From Turritopsis dohrnii (lineage: Eukaryota; Cnidaria; Hydrozoa; Anthoathecata; Oceaniidae): a stretch of 64,000 nucleotides of DNA. A program made the position numbers and the translations under genes. The DNA lies in the NCBI GenBank assembly GCA_027922465.2, contig BQMF02000279.1, positions 62,001 through 126,000 on the forward strand, in the 5' to 3' direction. Within the stretch, counting starts at the first letter, position 1. Every line of letters starts with the position of its first letter. A model generated the notes under the pieces. The model was not told the DNA's origin, ran no database searches, and saw only the letters and a list, made by a program, of their open reading frames with translations. This document shows positions 1 to 12,900 of this stretch, in pieces.

Positions 1-45
1 TAAAACAACCAGTGTTGAGTTTCAACTTTTTATAAAATAACTGAC

Positions 46-3000
46 CTTTTCACCATCTTTACCGATTTTTCCCGGCTTACCAGGAAACCCAGGTTTTCCC
101 TTCAATGAAATAACAATCATTTTAGCAAAACTTTGACTTTTCAATACACATATAGAAATCCACTAACAACCACTCACTCTACTCCCTTTTGGCCCTTGTT
201 TGCCAGGTTTTCCAATGTTACCAGAAGGACCCTAGTATCAAACATACAACAATTTTGAAGACTGATTCATAACTGACTGAAAATTTTGGTTCTAACAGGT
301 GGTCAGCTGCCCTTAAAAATCCCCCATCAAACCTGATGGTATTTGTGTAGTAAATTATTTTACTGGTACTCTCATTGTGTTCCTGTATTTGCATCAATAG
401 AATTTGCAATTCATTCTTATATGCAACTTAAGGGTTGACCCAAAATGTATTCAAAGACATTCGATTCCATCAAACATGTGAATTCTCATCAAACATTCCA
501 TCAAACATACGAAAAAAATGTTTGATGAAGTATTTGGACAGCTTTCTACTAGAACCATACGACAATTTAAATATAATAACAATATGAAAAATAGACCGAA
601 CAAATTCATTCTATTTAAATCCAAGTAGCTAGATTATAAATAAAATAGATTATAAATAAAACAAGCTTATGTACACCTCATATCTCTGATGCTGGTTTAG
701 ACTAAAGTCGAAATATAAGAATTTCATAATCTTGTTTTATTTATAATCTCGCTACTTGGATTTAAACAAAATGTATTTATTTGGTCTATCTTTCATGTTA
801 TTTTTAACCAGCCCTAAGGTAGTCAAAAAAAGAACTAACCGTTTCACCTTTCAGACCACGTTGTCCAGGAACACCTTGAGGACCAGGCTTACCCTAGAAA
901 GATTTAACATGAAAAACTGTCAGATGAAATCATTTAAGGCAAAGTTTTAAGAATGGTGGCTACTTACTTGAATTCCATGTTCGCCAGGGGGTCCCGTTTT
1001 ACCAGGTATCCCAGGCGGACCCTTGAAACAGAAAATGGGGTAATATTATTGGTGAATTAATCAAATATAATAATTAAATGAGACTACGTTTGTTCAATAT
1101 GAATTTCAAACTCAAGATTTCAAGTTTCAAGATGTTACTGTTTACTTTAAAATAATTAAATTATGTTAAACATACCATAATGCCTTGAACACCAGGGGGA
1201 CCTTCAGATCCTTTAGGACCAGATGGACCCTAGAAGAAACTCGTCATTGAAAATAACTTATGCTCAACACTTGTTAACAAAGAAAAAAATACTCTAAATG
1301 TTCCACTACCATTTTCCCAGACATGCCTTTGATCCCTGGTTCACCAGCATCACCCTGAAGAAACCACAGTAATATATTACTACAAATGTATCCAAACTTA
1401 CCAATAGTTAAAAAATCACAGCATGGATAACACAGAAACCAAGAGTTTTGAGAATATAAAACTTGCCTTATCGCCAGGTTTGCCAGGTTTACCAGTCTTC
1501 CCTTTGTCTCCCTAAAAATTGAAAGGTTTGTCATCATCTATGATGTTAGAGAATCGAAAGTATCACTTCAAAAGGTTTAAAATTACCTTTAATCCATCTT
1601 TTCCAGGAGCTCCCGTTTGACCAGGATCACCTGGCTTACCCTAAATGTTAGAAATTGATGTTTTTTATCTTAAAAATCTTGATGTGAGGTTAAATCAAAA
1701 TTATTTTCATCTGTATTTTACCTGTCTACCAGACAATCCACGTTGACCAGGTGGCCCTCGATCACCAGCAGGTCCCTAAGACAGATAAATTAAAGGTAAG
1801 AACATAACATAGAATACGGAAGATATAAAATTCAACTTCAATAAAAAACATACTCTTGGTCCAGGTAGCCCATGTGGCCCCGGTGGTCCAGGCTTGCCAG
1901 GTACTCCCTGTTATAAGCAGAAAGCAAACAAATAATTAGTCTGTGCATCAAACCTTTAAGTCACACTTTATAGACACTATGTATGAAGAAAGTTACCATA
2001 TCTCCACGTGGACCTGGAAAACCGGCTTGTCCTTGCGGGCCAGGGGGTCCCTAAATTGGAATAGATAACTTCATATGCAACAATTCTATTGCAACATCTG
2101 GGTATTAATAGTGGGTATTATTAATTTTAACAACAAATTATTATGATTTTCGAACATCTTACATCATCACCAGTTGCACCAATAACACCAGGTAGCCCTT
2201 GATAGCCAGGAGGTCCCTAAAAAAATAGCCAAATTGTGCTATTGATTGTGTTTTTAATAAATTCATGCGATAAAACTTAGAAAAGTGAGTTTACCTTTTG
2301 ACCCTGATCCCCGATAATCCCTTCAACACCTTTTGAGCCCTAAAACAACAAAAGTGAATTTTAATAACACTGTGAAAATTTGTGAAAAAGGAAGGTGCTG
2401 ACAATATTTTGGCTAGATCACAAACCTTAGATCCAGGTAAACCAGGATTTCCTGTTTTTCCTTTGGCACCAGGTTTACCCTAGGTACAAAAAAGTTTATG
2501 ATTTTTTTCGCATTCAAAGTAAACAAAAATTGGAAGTAGATGTCATTTACGTACCCTTGGTCCCTTAATACCAGGATTGCCAGGCAAACCATCTTTACCC
2601 TGAAAAATGAAAATATAAGTCCGTCACACAAAATGGTAGACATAATTTTGTTATTTGACATTAAATAAAACAAAAGGTTTGGTCCTACAAGAACGGAAGA
2701 AATTCAATAAGAGAAACATAAGGACATAAGAACGTAAATGCAAAAATTTCATTGGATCAAGATGGCAGCTCAGCATGTTGGCATTAACAATTGCATCCAT
2801 AGTTATGATAAACTTCCTTAAAAACCTATTCCTCAACATATAAAACATTTGATTCACCTTGTCTCCTTTTTCACCGCCATCTCCACCTCGACCATTCTGA
2901 CCAGCATCACCCTGTCAAAAATAAACGTCACAATGTGATGGTGTGACCAAGTTTTTTAATGTTATACCTATACATGATCAACAAAGTTCCAGACCCTTCT

Positions 3001-6000
3001 ACATAGGAATTAGGATACCAGGATTCCTTATTAACATAATGTTTGAAGAATGATTAGAGAATAAAAAAGTGCAACAAAAAAATTATAAACAAAAAAAATG
3101 GCATAAGTCAAGAAACACAATATTAGATCTTTTATTTCATTACTTATAGTTTCATGTCCATTTGTGCGGACAATCTTCAGGTAAATAATAAATTTGTTAT
3201 GGCATTATGCTCTTTTTGAAAATCAATTATTGAGCACTGTTGTGGATTTAAAAGAAGGTTTATTAATGTAAACAAAGAAATGCAAAAAACTTGTAAGGAG
3301 AATCATTATTGTACCTTAATACCGGGTGGTCCGGGATATCCAGGCATGCCAGGAATGCCTTTGTCGCCCTATAAAAATATTAATGAATTGATGCAAGATA
3401 TTAACTGAAAATGTAATTAAGATTTCATGTAATTGACATACTTTGACACCTGGTGCACCAGGTGATCCTTGTGATCCAGGAGAACCAACTCTACCCTATG
3501 ATGAAAATAAAATATCAAGAATAATAATCCATAAAAATAAAAATAAAATATCAAGAATAATAATCTATAAAAATAAAAATAAAATATCAAGAATAATTAT
3601 CCGGACGAATTCTTGTCAACACAAAATTACCTTTGGTCCTTCACGACCTTCCGGACCTGGTGGACCAGACATACCAGGTATACCCTGAAATAAAAATTGA
3701 TGAAAATTACGATCATGCAGAACTGGAATCACAATCAAATAATTCCTTTATTTTATTTATTTATTCAATTATTTTCAGGTGCAAACTACATTAAACTTAC
3801 ATAACTCTAGCAATATTGGACACCACATAAACATTAATAAACAGTAAAAGGTTTGACTACAAAAACCTACCCTTCCTCCTTTCGGGCCTTTCACACCTTT
3901 GTCACCAGCATGTCCGCTACTACCCTAATAAATGTTTAAAAATTAACTTTTACTGGTTCTCTTAAAAATATTTTTGTTAAGCAAAAAGGATATGAATTGG
4001 ACTTGTAAATTGAACTTACTGAATCACCTTTTACCCCTTGTGGTCCAGCAGGGCCTTTTTCACCCTATTATTAATACATAGAAAGTCAGGAGACAATAAT
4101 TTACTGTTTGCTTAACCTGAAACTCTAATGCTTCCCAAATGTGACAGATACAGTCATTCTAAGATTCGTTTACAGAGTCCACAAGGTTACCATTAAAAAA
4201 ATTTCTTTTATTAAAAAATGCCTCTCAACTTGAATGGGCAGATCTGATAAAATAAATGATTAGGTGTGAAGGATTTTGTTCTGAAAAACATGATTTCAAC
4301 AAATGAATTCATTTTTGGTGAGGACGTTTTGATGGTTCTTGTAGCATAAACCAACTGAAGCAACAAATCAATAATTATACTGAACTAGTATTCCCAGTTA
4401 AAAAATAATTTTTTTCCATGTGTCTCATTCCTGTTTATGGATCCTATCTCAAAAGGAGCCAAAAAAATTATAATAAAATCACGAAATGGTCAAAGTAAAG
4501 TGTAAGACACATTATCAAGAAATTGTTGATCAAAAACTTTAATGTTCCCCTGTGATCAGAAAAACTGATGTCATGTCATACTAACAGTGGAAAAAACACT
4601 CAAACAAAAAGAGTGAAGAAAACATGGAAAAATGAAACAAACCTTTTTTCCTTTAGGTCCTGAATATCCCATAATCCCTGTTGGTCCGATTGATCCCTTA
4701 AAAACGAGTAATAACATGATATATGATAGCATTAAATTTTTCCTATGACAATAGTTTTAGTTTAATTTGATGAATTCACATCTATCAAAAGAAAAGCAGC
4801 TAACCAATTACATGATTAGAAATCAAATCAAAACTACAATAAGTCAATTACCTGTTCACCTTTATCTCCTTGTGGGCCTTCTGGACCTGGGAATCCCTGC
4901 AAAAGACAAATACCACATGATGCTGAAATTGCTGAAAAATCACAAGGAAGAATATTCCCAAAAAAGTGTGACTCACTGGAGTTCCATCTGAACCTCTTGG
5001 ACCAGTAGGGCCTGGCAGTCCTCGATCACCCTAAAACAATTGAAGCTCTTTATTGGTTCATATAGTTCAAATCTGTACAACTCTAGATAGTCTTGTTATT
5101 ACATCCAAATTAATATTCTACCTTTTCGCCAGGCAAACCAATTTCTCCAGATACTCCTGGAAGTCCCTGCAACAAAAGAAAGATAATTAAACATAATGAA
5201 AATGAAAAAAATGAAAAATAAAATTGTTCAAAAAACACTTACTCGTGCCCCAGGAATACCAGGGGGACCAATAGAGCCCATAGAACCAATTGGACCCTAA
5301 AAATCAAGAATTCAAAATCAAACAAACAATATCGTATAAAAACAAAAGCAAGGAACATTAAATTAGAATCTTCCCCTTTGTTAAAAAAATTATTATAAAA
5401 AGCTTTAACGAGGTAATTATTGAATTATGGCATTACTTGGCCTTACCACAGGACCGCGCTGACCAGGTGGCCCTGGCTTGCCAGGAGGACCCTAAAGAAG
5501 AAATCAAACCAAAAAAGTTAGATATTTCTGGTTTTTGGTGTAAATTTTATCATTAAACCTTTTCCCTTTCCTACCTCTTAAAAAGTATGTATAATTCACT
5601 CTTATTGAAAGAATAAACAAACTACAAACTGACCTGCGGCCCTCTTGGACCTGGTGGACCCAAAAAACCAGGCTCTCCTCTTGAGCCCTAAACATTGAAT
5701 GAAATGAATGAAGAATACAAAATGAATTATTGAAAAATCCAAAGAAGCAATATGTTATAAACATAATTTTACTTTTTCTCCAGGAAGTCCAATTTGACCA
5801 AGATCTCCAGGATCACCCTGACAGAAAACAAAAAAATTACAAAGTTCCAAAATTTCAATTAATTCATTTCTTTCGAGCAGTACAACATTTTGAGCTCACA
5901 AAGGAAACATCTGTAAGGTTGAAATTTCCTCGAGGAAAGCAATGAGTTAACAACGAGCATTATATTTTTATAGTGTATTTACCTTTTCACCTTCAGGTCC

Positions 6001-6910
6001 TCTTTCTCCTGGTGGTCCAGATAAACCTCTTGGTCCCTTTAAAAGGAACAAAATTCATTTTCACCACAAAAAAAGAAGTAAAAATACTTGGAATCCAATC
6101 AATGTATTCATCAAATCAAAAGCAAGATGGAAGGACTAAATTTATTACGCACTTGTTCTCCCTTCGGACCTGGTCTTCCTGGCATACCAGCCATACCATG
6201 AAAACCCTGCAATAAGAAAGAGTCTTCTTTAAAAAAAGAGGTTTTCTGAAACATGAATAAGTAATAAACGTGTTTCAATGATACATACTCTAATACCGGG
6301 CTGTCCCTGTACACCTTGTGGACCTGGCAAACCTTTATAGCCCTGTATAAATTATAACCACAATTATTATGAAGACAAAAAATAGAAGCACACAGACTTT
6401 ATGAGGAAATAAAAAATATATACCTACTCTTTCTCCAGGCTCGCCTCGCTCTCCTGTCACGCCTCGCCTGCCAGGGTATCCCTAGAATCAACAAAAAACA
6501 CAAACAATAAAATTATAAAATTGATGAAGAAATCTTCACATAGGTCTTCAATTGATTATAACATCACTGGTAATGTTGTTTCAAAGGGAAAATAAAAAAT
6601 CTTATCTGAGGTTAAAACATGACCAGTGAAAAAATTTGCTGAAAAAATCCCTGCGAAGTAGTGCATTTCTATATAAATATACGAACTACTTCAATGAAAA
6701 TCCTCTTTGTTGCAGTTACTTTTTAATGGTCTTACCCACTGGGTCTCTAAAATACCTTCTCATTGTCGCAAATGGGTAATTGCCAAGTTCTAACACCAAA
6801 TAATCAAGTGATTTTAGTAATAATTAATAATTCTTTATTTGAAAACATAAACTTACTCTTTCACCTTGAATTCCTTTCTCCCCTTTTTCTCCAGAATCCC
6901 CAACAGGGCC
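46..6910 (-). CDS. Collagen triple-helix exons 5-38 (195 uninterrupted Gly-X-Y triplets)
   Basis: Thirty-four exons, each 54 bp (25 exons) or 45 bp (9 exons), each starting with a whole Gly codon and ending in a whole Y codon. They run: 6857-6910, 6428-6481, 6289-6342, 6153-6206, 5983-6036, 5773-5817, 5634-5687, 5447-5491, 5243-5296, 5122-5166, 4977-5030, 4852-4896, 4643-4696, 4020-4064, 3871-3924, 3631-3684, 3442-3495, 3315-3368, 2858-2911, 2555-2599, 2426-2479, 2295-2339, 2163-2216, 1997-2050, 1854-1907, 1722-1775, 1587-1640, 1467-1511, 1310-1354, 1176-1229, 968-1021, 840-893, 178-231, 46-99. No interruption is seen in 585 residues. There is an RGD at exon 1997-2050 and a GPPGER at 5983-6036, both possible integrin sites. 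The donor after 1467-1511 is GC rather than GT. Confidence 0.93.
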
Positions 6911-9900
6911 CTAAATCAACACGTTATTATTTGGATTACACATTTGTGACAATAATTTGTGAAAAACTGAATTCATATATAACAGAAACGATCAGGAATT
7001 AACAAGGAATCATAAAATTTCCCCTGAACAAAAACTTAAATTGAACTGTAAACCCAGGCAACTTTATTGGCAAGGTTTTAATCAGTATACTGTTCAGCAC
7101 TATATTCATTAGTCATCATACTGCTTGAACTAACAAAAACTTGCGGCTGATGTTCCTGTTTTTTCTAAGTAAAATCATGGACAGTTTGATCTGGAATTCA
7201 AATTGTCTCCGTTATCTCCAAGGAGATTCATATTCTTCAAAAGTATTCAGATCTTAATGAATTCTTTTATGCCATTTTAAGTCATTTTCACTAGGTGAAA
7301 GGTAAGGTATATAGTTAGTACTCAATACTCAGTTTGTGAGACATTATTTCTTATTGCGTCAATAACGTTCTAAAATATTGAACATTTGAAAGGATTCATA
7401 AAAGCATGAAAAGTTGATCTTATTTGTCAATTGAATTTTATCTATTCAAAACATTGTTATATGACCATGTTATGCTAAAAAATCAAGGAAGATAGTGGAT
7501 TGGTGATTATTTAGCTTCTTGAAACTTTTGTAGTGATTGAAAGTTTGTGGATCAGTGATTTTTTTTAAGTTCATGATAAACTAAAAGCAGAATGTTTTAA
7601 CCAGGATTACTTATGATCAGTTGTGTGTGACAAAGAAATATTGTTTTCGTAGCATTAAACATTCTAAATTCTTAGTATTTCGTAAGACTAAAGGAATTTA
7701 AGCCATCTGTATGACAGAAAATGCGAATGTCTGAAGATTAAAACAATATTTTCATAAGAAATAACATCATTTGAGTTGCAAATAGATTATGACAATACTT
7801 ACTACAACAACTTTCAGCTTTTGAGGTTGTTTTCGTCTTGTTTTTGTTGGTTGGGTTGGAAATAAAGGAAATGTTTCTCTTTTTGAAGTGCTTACATCAG
7901 AAGTTGGTAAACTTTTAATAACATCCCCACTTAGACTTCCCTACCAATAAAATAAAGAACAAAAAGTGACATGAGATAATGTGTAATGATGATGGAAAAA
8001 GATGTGTAACTAATAGCACTTTCTTCTAGTCAATTGTAGAATAAAAATATTAACAAACTAATAAATTAATTGATATATAAATAAATTAGAATAAAATAAA
8101 TAAATGAATAATGAATTAGAAGTGTAAAAGTGAAATAAAGTAGAAATAAAAATTTGAATGGAACGTACCAGCTGATGGGAGAATAAAGGAGAAATCAAAG
8201 TTGGAACCAACCCAATTTCTCTCAATATTGGTAGATGACATCCAGGCATTAAAGTGTCACAATACATTTCAGCACTTGTTCCATCAGGAATAACAAGAAG
8301 ATCTTGAATGAAACCCTAAAGAACAGCCAATAATTTCATTAACGAAAATTGCTTTATAGGAGTGTGCCAACACCAGTTTTTAAACAACTCTCTGAAAGAT
8401 TATGAAAACTCTTAATCACTCAAAAGAAACAAAGGCCAAAACGTTGATCATTAGACCCAAAGAAAACTTAATACAATTCTATACTTAGATAATAATCAAG
8501 AATTAATTTTATTAAAGAAAATGAAAACTTACTACAAATCCTGCACCATTTTTTTCTCTATCACTTCCAAATTCCAAGGCAATTGCATCAGTACTTTGAA
8601 TACGGAACGGTTTAGGTAAAGAATGACGTTTAACAATGACACAATCAACAAACAGTGAAATAGAATATTCTTTTATTGCTAAACCAATACGATGCCATGT
8701 TAAATCTGTAATTTCTACACTATAGCGGACACCAAATAATGTGTCATCAAATAACTCAAAGTCAATAGCATCGTTTGATATGCGTATACCAAGCCAGCGA
8801 TCACCATAAAGAAAACGTAACAAATAAAAGTCTTTTGTTAACAATAGCTTCGGCAGCTTTATGGTGGCAACAACTGACAGCTGATTAGTTGCAAATCTTG
8901 TAGGGATAACTTTTGATGCAGTAAATGGAACATCTGCAGAAAGTGATTGATCTCCAATGAAGTGCTTTCCATTAGTTTTGGGTCTATTAGGGCAAAAACC
9001 TGTTGTTGCCTTTAATTTTCCAGGCAAATTCCATAAATTCAATTCATCAACAACATTCATAGAACCTATAACATACAGTATAATGGAAATAAATTATGGG
9101 AACAGGAAGAATTCTTCATTTCGTTTTTGAGGACCTTGGTTTACAAATTTGTCCCATGCCCCTTAATCATGGGAAAATCGTTTACATGTTTACTTTCGCT
9201 ATCCTTTTACAAATCCAATGAATTTATATAGTTTCTTTGTTGACTGGTCATTTTGTTGCAATAATTTAAACAAGAAATGTTTGTTTAAGGAACGCAAGTA
9301 AAAGTTTCTGTATCAGAAACTTTCAAAATCGTTGACTTTTTAGACTGTTAAATTCGAAGTTTTCGGCAAGACACTTAAGCACGTGCAGTTCACGTGGAAA
9401 GAATTTATTTTCGTGTGCATTGAAGATCTGTGCTAGCGATGCATGAAAAGCAGTTCTTCACGAAAAGGGCGAATGAAAACTTAGTCGAAAAAGTAAAAAG
9501 CGAAATCCAAAAATGGGTTGATGCTTGGTTGCAATCGACGTCGAAGAAGCAAACAAACAAATCACAGGAAATAGCTATCACGTGTCGCAATAAAAAATAA
9601 GAAGAGACCGGAGGATCGAAAGATTTCGCTTATGTTTTTAAGAATAGCGCCCCCTATAAATAACACCCATTCATGGGGTTGAAGAACGGCATTATAATAA
9701 ACCCGTTCTGCATAATCCCCTATGTGTTTTCATACTTCTGGGTAAGCTCCCTGATTTTAGCCTAAGTTACACTAATAATGTCATTTTATGTTTTAAAAAA
9801 ATCTGTTAGTGTAAACATAGAAATATAAGAAAGTTTTATGGTGTTTCACTTTTATCGTACAACGGTATTATTGTCCGGTGGACGGTATTTGGCGAAAAAA

Positions 9901-12900
9901 AACGACGGGATTACTACGGTATTTCATCTTCTGCCAGTGACGATAAATCGCCCGTTTTTATGCCGGTATTTCGGTATTTATGTACAAAAAATTCGGTATT
10001 TCGGTGTGGGGTAGTTTGTCATACACGTGATCATGATGTAGTGTCAATATTTTGTATGGTGCGTTAGTTATCAACATTGTTGTGGCACAATATTTTGAAT
10101 TTTTTTATCCTACTTTTTGTTGTTGTCGTCACGTCTTTTAAAAAGAACTTTTTATGTCTACTAAAATAGGTGTTCTTCTACGCAATTCAAAAGCAACTAG
10201 TTATATATTGTAGACAGAGCAATGGAGAGGGTGTTTGAATGATTTTTCTTTGCATTTGTTTTAAGGCTGGTTTCCAGTTCACTCGCTGTGGTTGCACGAA
10301 TGAGCGAACTGATTTTTGATTGGTTGACGCAATCTCATTCGCCTGGTAGTTCAAATCATTTCAACTACTGAGCGAATGGCTGTTCGCTCAATCGCGCGAC
10401 CGCAGTGATTGAAGTGGAAACCGTCCTTTACGTTTCAAAAATTAATTCAGACATCAGAAGAACTGTGTTCAAAACAGGGATAAGTGAGTGAGGTGTTCTG
10501 TCTTATAAGTTAAAAATAACCATTTTAAAAACTGCCGCGCTTTATTTTATTATGAAGCTGGTGATTCCCGCAAATCTTAAAAATTGATGAGAATTCTGAA
10601 AAAGACCTGGAAACCAAAATTTTTTTCGCAAACCATGGTGGGCGACATTTTTAGCAAAATTATTCTATTTTTTAGCACTTTGAAATCCATGGCGGGGGCC
10701 CTGTTTTTAAAATCAGATTAATTTTTCACTCAAAGTAATAACTATTCTCAACTTAATCATACGACGATAGTCTTTCTGCAGTGTGCATCGCTAATGTTTG
10801 TTTACAATAATTGTTTCATAGCTTTTGATTGATTGTATATGATTTAGTATCACATTTAACCAGTTAATGGTATATATTGATTTTCAAGAATTATTTGTTT
10901 GTTTTGTATACATCTGGAAAAAATCGTTGTTAGGATGTTGATTACTTCTCAGCGAATTAAACAAGAACGCAGTATAACGAAGCAAAATTACGTTTTCAGG
11001 CTTTTGTTCTTTAACATTTTAACTGGAATTATGTTTCGCAAACCTTCGACCAAATACATAGGGTATGAACTTGACTCAATAGTTTTTGGAATATTCGGCC
11101 CAATAAAATTATTAGGCATCCTTTTTAGACGGTATGATGGTATTAGAGACCCCGGATATAAAGAAAACCCACTTTAGAGCTCACGAAATATACGAAAACA
11201 TATCATGGCCATGACAGCAAGGAAAAAAAGAAATATAATAAAAGAACTTTAAGTTAGTAAGTGCAGCCATCAAAAACATTCGCTCACCATGGCCATAACA
11301 GCAAGGAAAAAAGAAATAGAAATAAAAGAAGTTTAAGTTAGTAAGTGTGGTCCTAAAATACTTCGCCGTACATAGATAGATAGGACGCCGAAACCAATGT
11401 ATTTCGCTTAGCGAAATCTAATAAGAATGAATTACTTTTTTATATAATTTTAAACAACTTGTTTGTCTAAAAGTTGTTTAGCGATGGTGCATATTGACAA
11501 ACTCAGTCCCATACGGTGCCACGAGAACTGAGTCCTACAACCTTGTACTCGAGATTATATTTTTCTCAACTGTAGACCGAAATTGTCTGTTCTGCGTAAT
11601 CAAAACTACTATCATGATCTTGTATTGAGCATAAAGTGCACTACTTGAGCTTTGTCATCCAGAGATACTACAAAACTTAAAGGTATGAGTGTAACGTTAG
11701 TGCAAACATGAACAGGAAACGCGAAAGGAGCTGAAAGAGGAAGTACTTCAGAAGATTGTGATCCTGTTTAGAACTTGCTGGCACATGCTTTTTGTTTATA
11801 AGAATGTCGATGCTGCAAATGTCATCAAAAATTAATAGCATCTTAACAATTCTGTTGAAGCTGGTAATTCCTTTTAATGGGAGACGCTCCATACTTTGGT
11901 TTACCTGTTGTCTTACTTATTTCCTGTTGGTAGAATTCTCATGTCCATATTTTTTAGGTTTGTAAAGGCTGGAATTCTGACACAAACTGAAGTATTGACA
12001 CAAAAGCACCCTGTATATTTTTTAAGTACACTATCGTTGATTACCAGGGACGTAGCAAGACATTTTGAGTTGGGGGTGGGGGCTAAATAAATCTGTATTA
12101 CCGAATCTGTATTACTGTATTACCACCATTAGCGGGATTCGGAAAAATCATGTTTCGTTTACACGAAACTATAGATTTGTAGGGAATTATATACAACTTA
12201 GTAGAGTTGTTCGTGAATTTTTCCCTACAAAGTCATTAGAAACTTCACATCAACACTTGAAATAAATGTGCAAAGTAATGATGTTTCTTTTGATACAAGA
12301 AAAGGCTTTAAATCTCTCAAGTAACTTTTTATTATTTTAATTCTCACAAGTAATTGATTTTTTTTCGTGTAACAGGCTCGTTGGTTTTACGAATCTCCTT
12401 AATGGTTGGGACCGATGCGTCCAGAAAATATTTGCAAAATACCACCTCTAGATTGCCTATAAAAGCACTCAAAATTTATAATTTCAATATGATTTTCAAT
12501 TTTTAGGAAAGGCAACCCCCTTCCTCCCTCCCTCCCTCCCTCCCTCCCTCTCCCGCCCCCACCTCCCCCTAATTCGACGTCCTTGATTACTCTTTATTAG
12601 TTTAGCTTTAGTGACTAACAGTTCAAACTATGATAACTGTTGTATTATTCATGGTAAAGACTTTTAAGCATCTTGTAAATACAAACGTAGCTAAGAAAGG
12701 TTGAAACTTATAAATTGATCCTGTGTAGTGTCCCTGCTGTGCAGTATCAAATTCAGCTGTCGATTGATAAAAGATGCGCTGCTTACATCTGTCTGTTTTG
12801 CAGTAAATAAATTAATTTGACGCTCACCTCGAAAGTTAGCACTTATAGTCTTTGTGATTAGTAATAAAAAATGCATGAGCAATTGAAGATTGACGAAATC

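Noticed and set aside
3443..3688. Plus-strand open frame with PG-rich ends
   Set aside because: It is the antisense of collagen exons 3442-3495 and 3631-3684 read through the intron between them.
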